DNA of 64,000 bases. It comes from Sedimentisphaerales bacterium (GTDB lineage: Bacteria > Planctomycetota > Phycisphaerae > Sedimentisphaerales > Anaerobacaceae). Below are positions 26,639-36,531 of this stretch, in pieces; position 1 is the first letter of the stretch; the number at the start of each line of letters is the position of its first letter. The notes under the pieces are model-generated. The model was not told where the DNA came from and searched no databases. It saw only the letters and a program-made list of their open reading frames with translations. The DNA lies in assembly GCA_016927855.1 (NCBI GenBank), contig JAFGLV010000045.1:52557-116556 (forward strand), written 5' to 3'. The translations under genes and the position numbers were made by a program.

Positions 26639-27103
26639 ATGGGCATGAAGATCAGCAGTTCGGCCTTTACCGAAGGAGGCCCGATTCCCTCCAAGCACAC
26701 CTGCGATGGGCAGGACGTCTCTCCCCCTCTCAAGTGGGATTCGGTCCCCGATGGGACCAAGAGCATCGCGTTGATCTGCGACGATCCGGACGCGCCGATG
26801 GGAACATTCGTCCACTGGGTGTTATACAACCTGCCGGCAGATACGACGGGACTGCCTGAGAACATGTCGCGTGAGAGCGCTCTGTCTACCGGTGCCGCCC
26901 AAGGGACGAACGATTTCGGCCGGCTCGGCTATGGTGGTCCCTGTCCGCCCGGCGGGACCCACCGGTACTACTTCAAGGTCTATGCCCTGGATGCCCAGAT
27001 CGACCCGGGCCGTCCCGGCCTCAAGAAAAATGACGTTCTCAAGGCTATGAAAGGCCATATCCTGGCCGAAGGGCAGCTCATGGGCAAATACACGCGAAAG
27101 TAA
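26639..27103 (+). CDS. YbhB/YbcL family PEBP-like protein
   Basis: 154 residues in the phosphatidylethanolamine-binding/Raf-kinase-inhibitor-like family. Signatures are IPSKHTCDGQDVSPPLKW, DDPDAPMGTFVHWVLYN and YGGPCPPGGTHRYYFKVYAL. Length and motif order match bacterial YbhB/YbcL. There is no signal peptide, so it is presumably cytoplasmic. An AGGAGG site precedes the ATG at 26639. Biological function is not established for bacterial members, and the neighbours do not help. Confidence 0.9.
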   Translation: MGMKISSSAFTEGGPIPSKHTCDGQDVSPPLKWDSVPDGTKSIALICDDPDAPMGTFVHWVLYNLPADTTGLPENMSRESALSTGAAQGTNDFGRLGYGGPCPPGGTHRYYFKVYALDAQIDPGRPGLKKNDVLKAMKGHILAEGQLMGKYTRK

Positions 27104-27116
27104 TCCCACTGGGTAA

Positions 27117-27145
27117 TTGACGATTCACTGTTTGCGACATACGAT
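27117..27145 (+). promoter_or_regulatory. Predicted promoter
   Basis: TTGACG (27117-27122), 17-base spacer, TACGAT (27140-27145). It would drive the secreted 606-residue protein starting at 27236, leaving a leader of about 85 bases with a good AGGAGG site. Confidence 0.45.
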
Positions 27146-27235
27146 CTGGACCATCTGCGGTCAATTCCTGCCGTAGATGCCAAGTCGATTGTAGACAGTG
27201 AGTCATAAACCAGCAGATTCTCAGGAGGTAGAGCC

Positions 27236-29056
27236 ATGACACGGTCCAATGGTCGAAGGAGAACATTCGTATTGTCCGCCGCGCTGGCGGTCTTCTGCCT
27301 GATCGGCGTCGCCGGTGCGGCCCGCACTGACAACGACTCGCTGAACATGGTCCCCAGCGATTCCCTGTTCTGCGTGCGGATCAACAATCTCGACGCGGCC
27401 CTCGGCCAGGTGGACATGTTCCTGGTCGGCCTGTTCCCGCTGAATGTCTCCATGCAGGTCAAGGGCCAGTTGGGCCAGATGGTGGGCAGCGCCGATGCTA
27501 AGGGCATCAACACCGCCGGCAGCTTCACGATCTTCGGTCCCCTGCCAGACAACCCCGATCCGAGCCGATTCGGGATTCTCGTACCCGTGAGCGACTACCA
27601 GCAATTCGTCAGCGGCAACCCCAACGTCAGCGCCGCAGACGCCGCCGGGATATCCAAGATTGGACCTGGGGATGAGAAGATCTTGTCGGTGGTCCAGGTG
27701 GGCAACTATGCCCTCGCGGCGCACGTGGGCGACGACCAGGGCTTGGCCGCGGCCAAGAAAGCGCTATCCAACAACTCCACGGGCCTGGCGGGCAATCTGG
27801 ACGCCGCCGAACTGCGGCGTGCCAACTCCGCGCCGGTCTGGGCGTACGGCAATATCCAGTTGGCCGGTAAGATGTTCGGACCGATGCTCCAAGCCCAACT
27901 GGCCAAGACCAAGGACATGATGGAGCAGATGGACGGCCAGGGGCAGATGCAGATGGGTTCGGCCGCTGGTGTCATCAAAATGTACTCGACGATGTTGGAC
28001 ACACTGATGAAGGAGGCCAAGTACGCCAGCCTGACGCTGGAGCCGAGCGGCAATAAGATCGGTGTCGGCTTCGTCGTCGCGGCCGTGCCGGGCATGGGTA
28101 TGGCTGACATGCTCAAGGGTGGCGCCGCCAAGTCAGAAAACAAACTGCTGGGCTACCTGGACAACGGCGCTGCCATGTACCTCACAGCCTCCGCTGACAG
28201 CCCCTGCTGGGAGAAAATCAGCGAAGCGTACATCAATCTGCTGCCCAGCCTGATGGGAGGCAATCTTCCCACCGCAGACGTCGAGAAGCTCAAGCAGCTC
28301 GCTACCGAAGCCACGGCCGCGGTAGGCGGTCCTATCGCCGTGGAGGCTTTCGCCAAGCCACAGAGCAAGCCCCCCTTCGAGGCAAGGTACGTCGCGACTC
28401 TCAAAGACCCTTCGAAGCTCTACGAGATCATAGAAACAACGTCGAAAATGATGAGTAGCGGTCCTCTTGCGAATCTCTACAAGAGCATGGGAGTAGACTT
28501 CTCGTTCGATCTCCAGCGCAAGGCTGCGACGTACAAGGACATCGCAATCGACGAGATCAAGGTGAAGATCGTCGCGACGGATGCAAATGCACCCCAAGGT
28601 CAGATGATCGCCGCGATGTACGGCGGCGGATTCAACGTCCAGATGGCTCCGGTGAACAACCTTCTCGTCTATGCTGTGGGCCAGGACCCCGGTCCGGCGG
28701 TGCGCGAGCTGATCGACAAGGTCAAGAGTCCCAGCCCCAGCCAGGTCCCCAGTGAGATACAGGCCGCGTTGCAACTGATTCCCGGCGCCGACAAAGCCGA
28801 CTTCTTCATGACGTACAACATTGTACGCGTCATGCAACTCGTCAGCGCCTTCGTGCCAATCCCCATACCGCAGGCGAACGTGCCTTCGCAGAGCGCTGTT
28901 GCGATCGCGGGCAACGTCGGAGACGGCAAGATGAAGCTAGACTTCGCGGTGCCCAAGCAGCACGTGACGGAGGTCATGGGACTCGTCATGCAAATGCAGA
29001 TGCAGCAAAGGCAGCAGCAAAGGCAGATGCAGGAAAACAACGGCGGCGAAGGATAG
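27236..29056 (+). CDS. Secreted protein of unknown function (planctomycete type)
   Basis: 606 residues with a signal peptide (about 1-28, ending near VAGAARTD) and an AGGAGG site before the ATG. The mature protein begins with VPSDSLFCVRINNLDAAL, a pattern seen in surface or periplasmic proteins annotated as DUF3352-like, though that link is tentative. It is rich in Met/Gln, with an amphipathic stretch AKTKDMMEQMDGQGQMQMG and a Gln/Met-rich tail (MQMQMQQRQQQRQMQ). No catalytic motif was recognised. It may be an envelope-associated structural or regulatory protein; I assign no function. Confidence 0.7.
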   Translation: MTRSNGRRRTFVLSAALAVFCLIGVAGAARTDNDSLNMVPSDSLFCVRINNLDAALGQVDMFLVGLFPLNVSMQVKGQLGQMVGSADAKGINTAGSFTIFGPLPDNPDPSRFGILVPVSDYQQFVSGNPNVSAADAAGISKIGPGDEKILSVVQVGNYALAAHVGDDQGLAAAKKALSNNSTGLAGNLDAAELRRANSAPVWAYGNIQLAGKMFGPMLQAQLAKTKDMMEQMDGQGQMQMGSAAGVIKMYSTMLDTLMKEAKYASLTLEPSGNKIGVGFVVAAVPGMGMADMLKGGAAKSENKLLGYLDNGAAMYLTASADSPCWEKISEAYINLLPSLMGGNLPTADVEKLKQLATEATAAVGGPIAVEAFAKPQSKPPFEARYVATLKDPSKLYEIIETTSKMMSSGPLANLYKSMGVDFSFDLQRKAATYKDIAIDEIKVKIVATDANAPQGQMIAAMYGGGFNVQMAPVNNLLVYAVGQDPGPAVRELIDKVKSPSPSQVPSEIQAALQLIPGADKADFFMTYNIVRVMQLVSAFVPIPIPQANVPSQSAVAIAGNVGDGKMKLDFAVPKQHVTEVMGLVMQMQMQQRQQQRQMQENNGGEG

Positions 29057-29070
29057 ACGCCGGCGAGGGC

Positions 29071-29937
29071 TCAGAAGTTCTCCAGCGCCGCCGCCAGGTG
29101 AATGGCGATCAACATCAGATAGTCGAGGTCGCCGGGCGTGTAGGGCTCGGAGTCCACATGGTTGTCAACGTATAGCAGCCCGAAACAACCCGAAGCGCCG
29201 AGCACCGGCGCTATCATGACCGAACGCGCGACCCTCTCACCTCCGTGAGCGGGTGCGTGGGGCAGCAGCAGGAAGTCGCGCTTCTCCAAAGCGTGACGGA
29301 TCACGGCTTCTTTGAGGCCGATATCGGCCAGCGCCAAAGGCAGTCCGTCTGCCGACTTGCCTCCCTTGGCGGTGGTCGGACCCGCGGGATCGTTGCGGAG
29401 CATGCACCAGACGCGGTTCGCATCGAACTGCTCGCACAGAACCTCCAGCAGCGCGTCGAGCACTTCTTCCGGACCGTTGGCTTCGCAGATTGCCTTGGTC
29501 GCACGGATGAAATTCGCGGCGCGCCGGGCAGCCAGTCGGATGTCGGGTGCGTGCTCGGCATCGGGACTTCGCCTGATGACCTGTGGCTCACGACGCACGC
29601 CGGCAAGCGTGTCGTCGAAGCGAATGCTCTGATCCGTCGTGGCACCTTGCTTTTCCAGGTCTACCTCGATAGTGAAGCCGGCGATACGGATCAGGTCTCC
29701 CGTCTTGAGTTGGGCCTGGTGGACGACCTGGCCGTTGAGATGCGTCTGGTTGGCCGACTCAAGGTCTTCGATCATCCACTGGCCGTCGGAGGTAGCGAAG
29801 ACCACGGCGTGCTGTCGTGACACGGCCGCGTCAGGCAGGAAGATCTGACTCTGTGTGTGCCGGCCGATGTAGACCGGACCTTGAGTGCAGTGAAAATCGT
29901 TGATGACACGCTTGCCTTGTTTCACGATCAGACGCAT
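29071..29937 (-). CDS. FHA-GAF domain signalling protein
   Basis: 288 residues. Residues 1-95 are an FHA domain: VYIGRHTQSQI, VSRQHAVVF and a LESANQTHLNGQ loop, which binds phosphothreonine peptides. About 135-288 is a GAF domain (NFIRATKAICEANGPEEVL, FGLLYVDN, LDYLMLIAIHLA). FHA-GAF proteins commonly report on Ser/Thr kinase signalling, and related domains precede adenylate cyclases or sigma54 activators. Here there is no output domain, so it may act by binding a partner. It is followed by the sulfatase gene transcribed in the same direction 56 bases upstream. Confidence 0.88.
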   Translation of the reverse strand: MRLIVKQGKRVINDFHCTQGPVYIGRHTQSQIFLPDAAVSRQHAVVFATSDGQWMIEDLESANQTHLNGQVVHQAQLKTGDLIRIAGFTIEVDLEKQGATTDQSIRFDDTLAGVRREPQVIRRSPDAEHAPDIRLAARRAANFIRATKAICEANGPEEVLDALLEVLCEQFDANRVWCMLRNDPAGPTTAKGGKSADGLPLALADIGLKEAVIRHALEKRDFLLLPHAPAHGGERVARSVMIAPVLGASGCFGLLYVDNHVDSEPYTPGDLDYLMLIAIHLAAALENF

Positions 29938-29993
29938 TGACTAACTCCCTCCAAGGACTCTGGTTCCAGGACCGCGCCAGCGTGCCCACCCCC

Positions 29994-31523
29994 TCAGGCG
30001 GGCGCGCCGGTTGTATCGTTGTAGCGGGCTCGCAACTGCTTGAGCTGTGCCTTCAGTTCGGCGACGATGTCGGCGTACTTCGGATCGCTATACACGCTGC
30101 GCAACTCCTGCGGGTCCGTCTTCAGGTCATACAGCTCCCACTCGTCGATGTCATGGTAGAAATGCATGAGCTTATAACGCTGTGTGCGAATTCCGTAGTG
30201 TCGCTTGACGCTGTGGACCGCCGGGTACTCGTAGTAGTGGTAGTACATCGAGGTTCGCCAGTCATCCGGCGTGTGGCCTTCGAGGATAGGCCGCAGCGAC
30301 CGTCCCTGCATGTCGGCGGGTATCGGCACACCGGCATAGTCCAGGAACGTCTCGGCAAAGTCGAGATTCAGCACGATATCATCGTTGACCGAAGCCGGCC
30401 GAATGCGACCTGGACAGCGCACCAACAGCGGCATCCGCAATGACTCCTCATACATGAACCGCTTGTCGAACCAGCCGTGATCGCCCAGGTAGAAGCCTTG
30501 ATCCGAGGTGTAGATCACGATCGTGTTCTGGGCCAGACCGGATTCGTCGAGGTAGTCCAGCAGTCGTCCCACGTTGTCATCGACCGAAGCGATGCAGCGC
30601 AGGTAATCCTTGATGTACCGCTGATACTTCCAGCGGACCAGCTCGTCGCCCTGCAAGTTGGCCTGCTCGAAGGCTTCATTCTCGGGTCCATAGGCGGCAT
30701 CCCAGGCCTGCTTCTGCTCCGACGTCAGGTTCGCCGGTGGCGTGAGCTTGAGGTCCTTCCTGTTCATGGTCTTGGCGATGGTCATATCCTGCTCGTGGGC
30801 GGCCCGTCCCCGACCGGAATAGTCGTCGAAGAGCGTCTCGGGCTCAGGCACAGTGACATCATCGTACAGGTTCAGGTGAGCCGGACCAGGCTCCCATTCC
30901 CGGTGTGGTGCCTTGTGATGGAACATCAGACAGAAGGGCTTGTCGGTCGTGCGCGCCTTCAGCCACTCAAGGCAACTATTGGTAATGACATCCGTGACGT
31001 AACCGGTGTGCTGTTTTCGCTGGCCCATCTCGATCGTCACGGGATTGTAGTACACCCCCTGGCCCGGCAGGATATTCCAGTAGTCGAAGCCGGTCGGATC
31101 GGTCTTGAGATGCCACTTGCCGACCATCGCAGTCTCGTAGCCGGCCTGCTGGAGCAGCTTGGGGAAGGTTTGCTGGGAACCGTCGAACCGCGCGACGTTA
31201 TCGGTGAGCCCATTGATGTGGCTGTACTTGCCGGTCAGAACGACGGCGCGACACGGAGCGCAAATCGAATTGGTGCAGAAAGCATTGGTGAAACGCATCC
31301 CCTCGTTGGCGATGCGATCCAGGTTCGGCGTCTTGTTGATTTTGCTGCCGTAGCAACTCAGCGCGTGCGACGCGTGGTCGTCGCTCATGATGTAGATGAT
31401 GTTGGGTCGCTTGCCGCCCTGCGCCGTCGTCCCGGCGGCTCCCAGGCAGCGCGACCACATCGACAGCGAGCCGGCCGCCAGCCCCAGGGTCTTGAGGAAT
31501 TCCCGTCTCGATTGCTTCTGCAT
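29994..31523 (-). CDS. Tat-exported S1-type sulfatase
   Basis: 509 residues. The N-terminus has a twin-arginine signal ([15 protein letters not shown]). The sulfatase signature is [15 protein letters not shown], in which the first Cys of C-x-P-x-R is converted to formylglycine by a maturase. IIYIMSDDH holds metal-binding aspartates near the N-terminus. The C-terminal [15 protein letters not shown] is typical of S1 family members. It hydrolyses sulfate esters, probably on sulfated polysaccharide, in the periplasm or outside. The preceding secreted glycoside hydrolases fit a glycan-use locus. The exact substrate is unknown. AAGGAG precedes the ATG. Confidence 0.93.
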   Translation of the reverse strand: MQKQSRREFLKTLGLAAGSLSMWSRCLGAAGTTAQGGKRPNIIYIMSDDHASHALSCYGSKINKTPNLDRIANEGMRFTNAFCTNSICAPCRAVVLTGKYSHINGLTDNVARFDGSQQTFPKLLQQAGYETAMVGKWHLKTDPTGFDYWNILPGQGVYYNPVTIEMGQRKQHTGYVTDVITNSCLEWLKARTTDKPFCLMFHHKAPHREWEPGPAHLNLYDDVTVPEPETLFDDYSGRGRAAHEQDMTIAKTMNRKDLKLTPPANLTSEQKQAWDAAYGPENEAFEQANLQGDELVRWKYQRYIKDYLRCIASVDDNVGRLLDYLDESGLAQNTIVIYTSDQGFYLGDHGWFDKRFMYEESLRMPLLVRCPGRIRPASVNDDIVLNLDFAETFLDYAGVPIPADMQGRSLRPILEGHTPDDWRTSMYYHYYEYPAVHSVKRHYGIRTQRYKLMHFYHDIDEWELYDLKTDPQELRSVYSDPKYADIVAELKAQLKQLRARYNDTTGAPA

Positions 31524-31757
31524 GTTGGCTCCTTTCCCAGGGTGTTTGCGCGTGCAGCCTGTGCCGGACGTCCCCCGGCGCGGGCCCTCAGAACACCGTC
31601 AGATGAGTATACCACGAGAACTAGACCGCCGAAACACTCTCCTGGGGCTGACTATGACGACCAGCGGACCGCGGAACCATTCCCCCGAGGTGGGTGTACG
31701 ACTATAATGCCGCACGGCAGGGACAGGTTTCGGACCGCCGATTAAGGAGAGTCAGTC

Positions 31758-33644
31758 GTGGGTCAGTTGCGTAGACAGCTTGGCGTGCTGGATATCTTTG
31801 CGGTGGCGTCCGGCGCCATGATCAGCTCCGGCCTCTTCATCCTGCCAGCGCTGGCCTACGCCAAAGCGGGTCCCGCGGTGATCGTCTCCTACCTGCTCGC
31901 CTCCCTGCTGATCGTTCCGAGCGTGCTGAGCAAAGCGGAGCTGGCCACGGCCATGCCTCGGGCCGGCGGCACCTATTTCTACGTCGAGCGCAGCCTGGGC
32001 CCGATTCTCGGCTTGTTCAGCGGGCTGGCCAACTGGTTCTCCCTGGCGCTGAAGAGCGCCTTTGCCGTCGTCGGCATGGCCATCCTCATCGAACTGGCCG
32101 TCCAGGAGGCCTTTCGGGTCCGCCTCGACCCCTATCATCTGAAGATCATCGGCGTAGCCTGCTGCACCGTGTTCACGGTCCTAAACATCGTCAGCGTCAA
32201 GCATGCCAGCCGACTCCAGATCCTGTTGGTGGCGGCGCTGCTGGCGATCCTGTTGTTGTTCATCGTGACCGGCGCCGAGACTATCCGTGTGTCGCGCTAC
32301 GAGGATTTTCTGCGCAAGGGCTGGCTGGCCGTGTTCGCTACCGCCGGCCTCGTGTTCGTCAGCTTTGGCGGATTGACGAAGGTGGCCAGCATCGCCGAAG
32401 AGGTTCGCCATCCGGGTCGCAATCTCCCGCTCGGCATGACGATGGCGTGGTTCGTCGTCTCCCTGCTCTATCTAACGGTGGTAGCGATCACGGTGGGCGC
32501 CGTGGACGGTCCCGAACTGGCCGGCAGCCTGATGCCGATCTCCCTAGCCGCAGGCAAAGCCACCGGCGCTTTCGGCTACGCGCTGCTGTCGCTGGCAGCG
32601 GTAGCAGCCTTCGTCACCACCGCCAATGGCGGCATCCTCGCCGCGTCGCGCTCGCCGATGGCCATGAGCCGGGACCAGCTCGTACCAGGCTTTCTCGCCC
32701 GCGTCAACAAACGGTTCGGCACCCCTCACAGCGGCGTTCTGCTCACCGGCGCCTTCATGATCGCGGCCATCGTCTTCCTCGATATCGAGGCGCTGGTCAA
32801 GACCGCCTCCACGCTAATGATCATCCTGTTCATCCTCGACAACGCGAGTGTCATCGCGATGCGCGAGAGCAAGATTCAGAGCTACCGGCCGCTGTTTCGG
32901 TCGCCGATGTATCCATACTTTCACATCTTCGCCATCGTGGCGTATGCCATGCTGATCGTCGATATGGGCCGGGTGCCGCTCTCGATTTCGGGCGGTTTCG
33001 TCATTCTCAGTGCCGCGTGGTACTGGCTCTACGTCTCCAAGCGGGTCAAACGCGCGTCAGCGGTGATGCATATTGTCGAGCGGGTGACCGATAAGGCTAT
33101 CAAGACCGTCACGCTGGAGAATGAGCTGCGCGACATCCTGATCGAACGGGACAACATCATCGAAGACCGGTTCGATCAGTTGATCAAGGACTGCGAGATA
33201 CTCGATATCGACGGCGCCAGGAGCTCCGAGCAGGTCCTGCGCCAGGCTGCCGACGTGCTGGCTCAGCGGCTCGGCTTCGACGAGTTGGTGCTCTTCGAGA
33301 AGTTCCTGCACCGGGAGACCGAAGGCGGCACCGTGGTCCAGCCCGGCCTGGCGATCCCCCACATCATCGTCGAAGGGGAGAACAAGTTCGACGTCCTGCT
33401 CGTCCGCGCCAGAGATGGAATCAAGTTTCCCTACGCTCAGGAGCCGGTCCGGGTCATGTTCATCCTGGCCGGCAGCAAGGACCAGCGGAACTACCACCTG
33501 CGCGCCCTGATGGCCATCGCCCAGATCGTGCAGGAGAAGCAGTTCGAGGAAAAATGGCTGCACGCCCGCGATGTCGAGGGTATTCGCAACCTCATCCTGC
33601 TATCCGCCCGCCAGCGCGATCAGAGCCCTGCCGCGCGGTCCTGA
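31758..33644 (+). CDS. APC-type amino acid permease fused to a PTS EIIA domain
   Basis: 628 residues from a GTG start with TAAGGAGAG upstream. About 1-430 form 12 hydrophobic helices of the APC superfamily (SGAMISSGLFILPALAYAKAG, PRAGGTYFYVERSLG). About 480-625 are a type-2 PTS EIIA domain: His535 in GLAIPHIIVEGE is the conserved phospho-His. EIIA normally relays phosphate from HPr. Here it may regulate transport by phosphorylation, or bind something else. A TATAAT at 31703-31708 may be the -10. No other PTS genes are in the window. Confidence 0.85.
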   Translation: MGQLRRQLGVLDIFAVASGAMISSGLFILPALAYAKAGPAVIVSYLLASLLIVPSVLSKAELATAMPRAGGTYFYVERSLGPILGLFSGLANWFSLALKSAFAVVGMAILIELAVQEAFRVRLDPYHLKIIGVACCTVFTVLNIVSVKHASRLQILLVAALLAILLLFIVTGAETIRVSRYEDFLRKGWLAVFATAGLVFVSFGGLTKVASIAEEVRHPGRNLPLGMTMAWFVVSLLYLTVVAITVGAVDGPELAGSLMPISLAAGKATGAFGYALLSLAAVAAFVTTANGGILAASRSPMAMSRDQLVPGFLARVNKRFGTPHSGVLLTGAFMIAAIVFLDIEALVKTASTLMIILFILDNASVIAMRESKIQSYRPLFRSPMYPYFHIFAIVAYAMLIVDMGRVPLSISGGFVILSAAWYWLYVSKRVKRASAVMHIVERVTDKAIKTVTLENELRDILIERDNIIEDRFDQLIKDCEILDIDGARSSEQVLRQAADVLAQRLGFDELVLFEKFLHRETEGGTVVQPGLAIPHIIVEGENKFDVLLVRARDGIKFPYAQEPVRVMFILAGSKDQRNYHLRALMAIAQIVQEKQFEEKWLHARDVEGIRNLILLSARQRDQSPAARS

Positions 33645-33670
33645 AGGTTTCGATTCTGTGCCAAACAGGC

Positions 33671-33698
33671 TTGAACCACTTCGGCTTTGGGCTATAAT
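33671..33698 (+). promoter_or_regulatory. thiC promoter
   Basis: TTGAAC (33671-33676), 16-base spacer and a perfect TATAAT (33693-33698). Transcription would begin near 33705, exactly where the TPP riboswitch begins. Confidence 0.65.
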
Positions 33699-33702
33699 AA
33701 CC

Positions 33703-33790
33703 TCCGGTCGCTAGGGGTGACCTGCCGCAGGGCGGGTCTGAGAGAAAACCCTCCGAACCTGATCAGGATAATCGTCCGGCGGGCCGCACC
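33703..33790 (+). ncRNA. TPP riboswitch aptamer (THI element)
   Basis: The conserved core words are present in order: GGGGTG (33714), TCTGAGA (33737), ACCCTCCGAACCTGATCAGG and ATAATC with a closing GGC stem. CGGTC (33705-33709) can pair with GGCCG (33782-33786) as P1. It precedes thiC by about 180 bases, with an intrinsic terminator in between. Binding of thiamine pyrophosphate is expected to shut off thiC. Confidence 0.95.
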
Positions 33791-33835
33791 CGAATGGGGC
33801 GCCCACGTATGGAGCAAGGACGAGCAGGCCTGCGT

Positions 33836-33904
33836 AGGAAAGCGATAGGTCATATCGTTAGTTACGATGCCCAGAAATCGCTTCCGGCGGGAGCGATTTC
33901 TTTT
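33836..33904 (+). terminator. TPP riboswitch expression platform
   Basis: GAAATCGCT (33874-33882) and AGCGATTTC (33892-33900) form a 9-bp stem followed by TTTT (33901-33904). GGAAAGCGAT at about 33836-33845 is complementary to ATCGCTTCC (33877-33885) and can act as the antiterminator. Ligand binding would therefore favour termination before thiC. Confidence 0.75.
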
Positions 33905-33964
33905 GTATTGGGTGCCGCTGTAGAGACGCAACATCTTGCGTCTCAGAAACGGAGAGCAAGAACC

Positions 33965-35331
<1,367 letters not shown>

Positions 35332-35341
<10 letters not shown>

Positions 35342-35355
35342 TTATTCGCCCCTAC
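35332..35355 (-). repeat. Palindromic repeat (copy 3), spanning the thiC stop
   Basis: Exact reverse complement of copy 2. The thiC stop codon (TGA, 35339-35341) lies inside it. The two copies flank 38 bases and could form one long hairpin between the convergent thiC and lptG genes, possibly acting as a bidirectional terminator. Confidence 0.85.
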
Positions 35356-35384
35356 GAATGCTCTGACGGGGACGCGACGAATAC

Positions 35385-36497
35385 TCACGTGCGCATCGAG
35401 TCCAATTCGATGAAGGCGATGGGCAGAAAGATGAAGACGGGCAGCCATGCCCAGAGTTCGGGCATGACCCTGTCGGCGATGGTCACCTCAGTCGCCAGCA
35501 TCTTGCAGACGAAGGTAAAGACGAAACACGCCGCGGTCAGAATGAAACTCACCAGAATGGCGGACTTCATGGCCTTCGGGTCACGGCAGATCAGCACAGG
35601 CAGGCTCACCATCAGCATCGTCAGATTGATGAGCGGATCGGTGATCCGAAAGTGCCTCTGGCTGAGCAGTTGCGCCCTGTCCTTGATGCCGGTCTTCTGC
35701 GCCGCCAGAGCCGAGAGTTGGCGAGAGCTCAGCAGCGACTTGAATTTCGATTTCTGACGGACCGGGATGTCCTTCGGCAGCAAGTCAGCAGCCTGATAGG
35801 ACGCCTGGGGCCTGGGCTCCTCCCAGGAGTCGGTCTCAGCGGACGCGAACTGGCCGTTCACGAGGTCCCATTGGCCGGTCTGCTCGTTGTAGGTCATCGC
35901 CTCGGCCGAGATGCGTCCGGTCACTCTCAAGATACCAGGTTGGTCCGGCACGGGCTCGCGGGTGATGATCGTAGGTTGATGAAACGTCGAAGTCCCAACA
36001 TCGTATTGACGCGAGCAGATGAGCGAGCCGTTGCCATCGGGAATGAACCAGACGGCGTAAGACTCCTGGCCGGGGATATCGCCGTGACTGCGCACGAGCT
36101 TGTCGCTAATCCTGGGGATCAGCAACTCCTGGTCAGCCACCGCCAGGCCGGTGAAGAATATCGCCAGCACGAGGATGGGCCCGACGATGCGCTTGGCGCT
36201 GACGCCGGAAGCGATCATGGCCACCAGTTCGTTGGCACGGGCCATCTTGCCCAGCGAAAACGCCGCGGCCACGACCGTGATGACGCCGGTGACGTCACGA
36301 AAGTAGAGGGTCGTCTGGAGGCCGTAGTAAGTCACGATGTTCCGAAGCACCGTTCCCGTCCCGAGATCGGCGTGCTTGGCGAATTCGTCCAACTGCACGA
36401 ACAGATCGATGATGATCCGCAGGCCGATCAGCACGAGAAAGGAGATCGCGTAACCGATCATGAAGTTCTTGGCGATGTAGCGGTCCAGTATCTTCAT
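35385..36497 (-). CDS. lptG: LptF/LptG family permease (LptG-like)
   Basis: 370 residues in the YjgP/YjgQ family. MKILDRYIAKNFMIGYAISF at the start, helices 1-3 (LPVL-type), a periplasmic beta-jellyroll (about 130-250), then three C-terminal helices. With LptF and LptB it would form the ABC transporter that extracts LPS from the inner membrane. It lies 34 bases after lptF and is the last gene of the nusA-to-lptG run. The choice of lptG rather than lptF follows gene order and length and is not certain. Confidence 0.8.
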   Translation of the reverse strand: MKILDRYIAKNFMIGYAISFLVLIGLRIIIDLFVQLDEFAKHADLGTGTVLRNIVTYYGLQTTLYFRDVTGVITVVAAAFSLGKMARANELVAMIASGVSAKRIVGPILVLAIFFTGLAVADQELLIPRISDKLVRSHGDIPGQESYAVWFIPDGNGSLICSRQYDVGTSTFHQPTIITREPVPDQPGILRVTGRISAEAMTYNEQTGQWDLVNGQFASAETDSWEEPRPQASYQAADLLPKDIPVRQKSKFKSLLSSRQLSALAAQKTGIKDRAQLLSQRHFRITDPLINLTMLMVSLPVLICRDPKAMKSAILVSFILTAACFVFTFVCKMLATEVTIADRVMPELWAWLPVFIFLPIAFIELDSMRT

Positions 36498-36531
36498 CGG
36501 TTCACATCTCGTCTCTCACGGCGCCTTGGGG

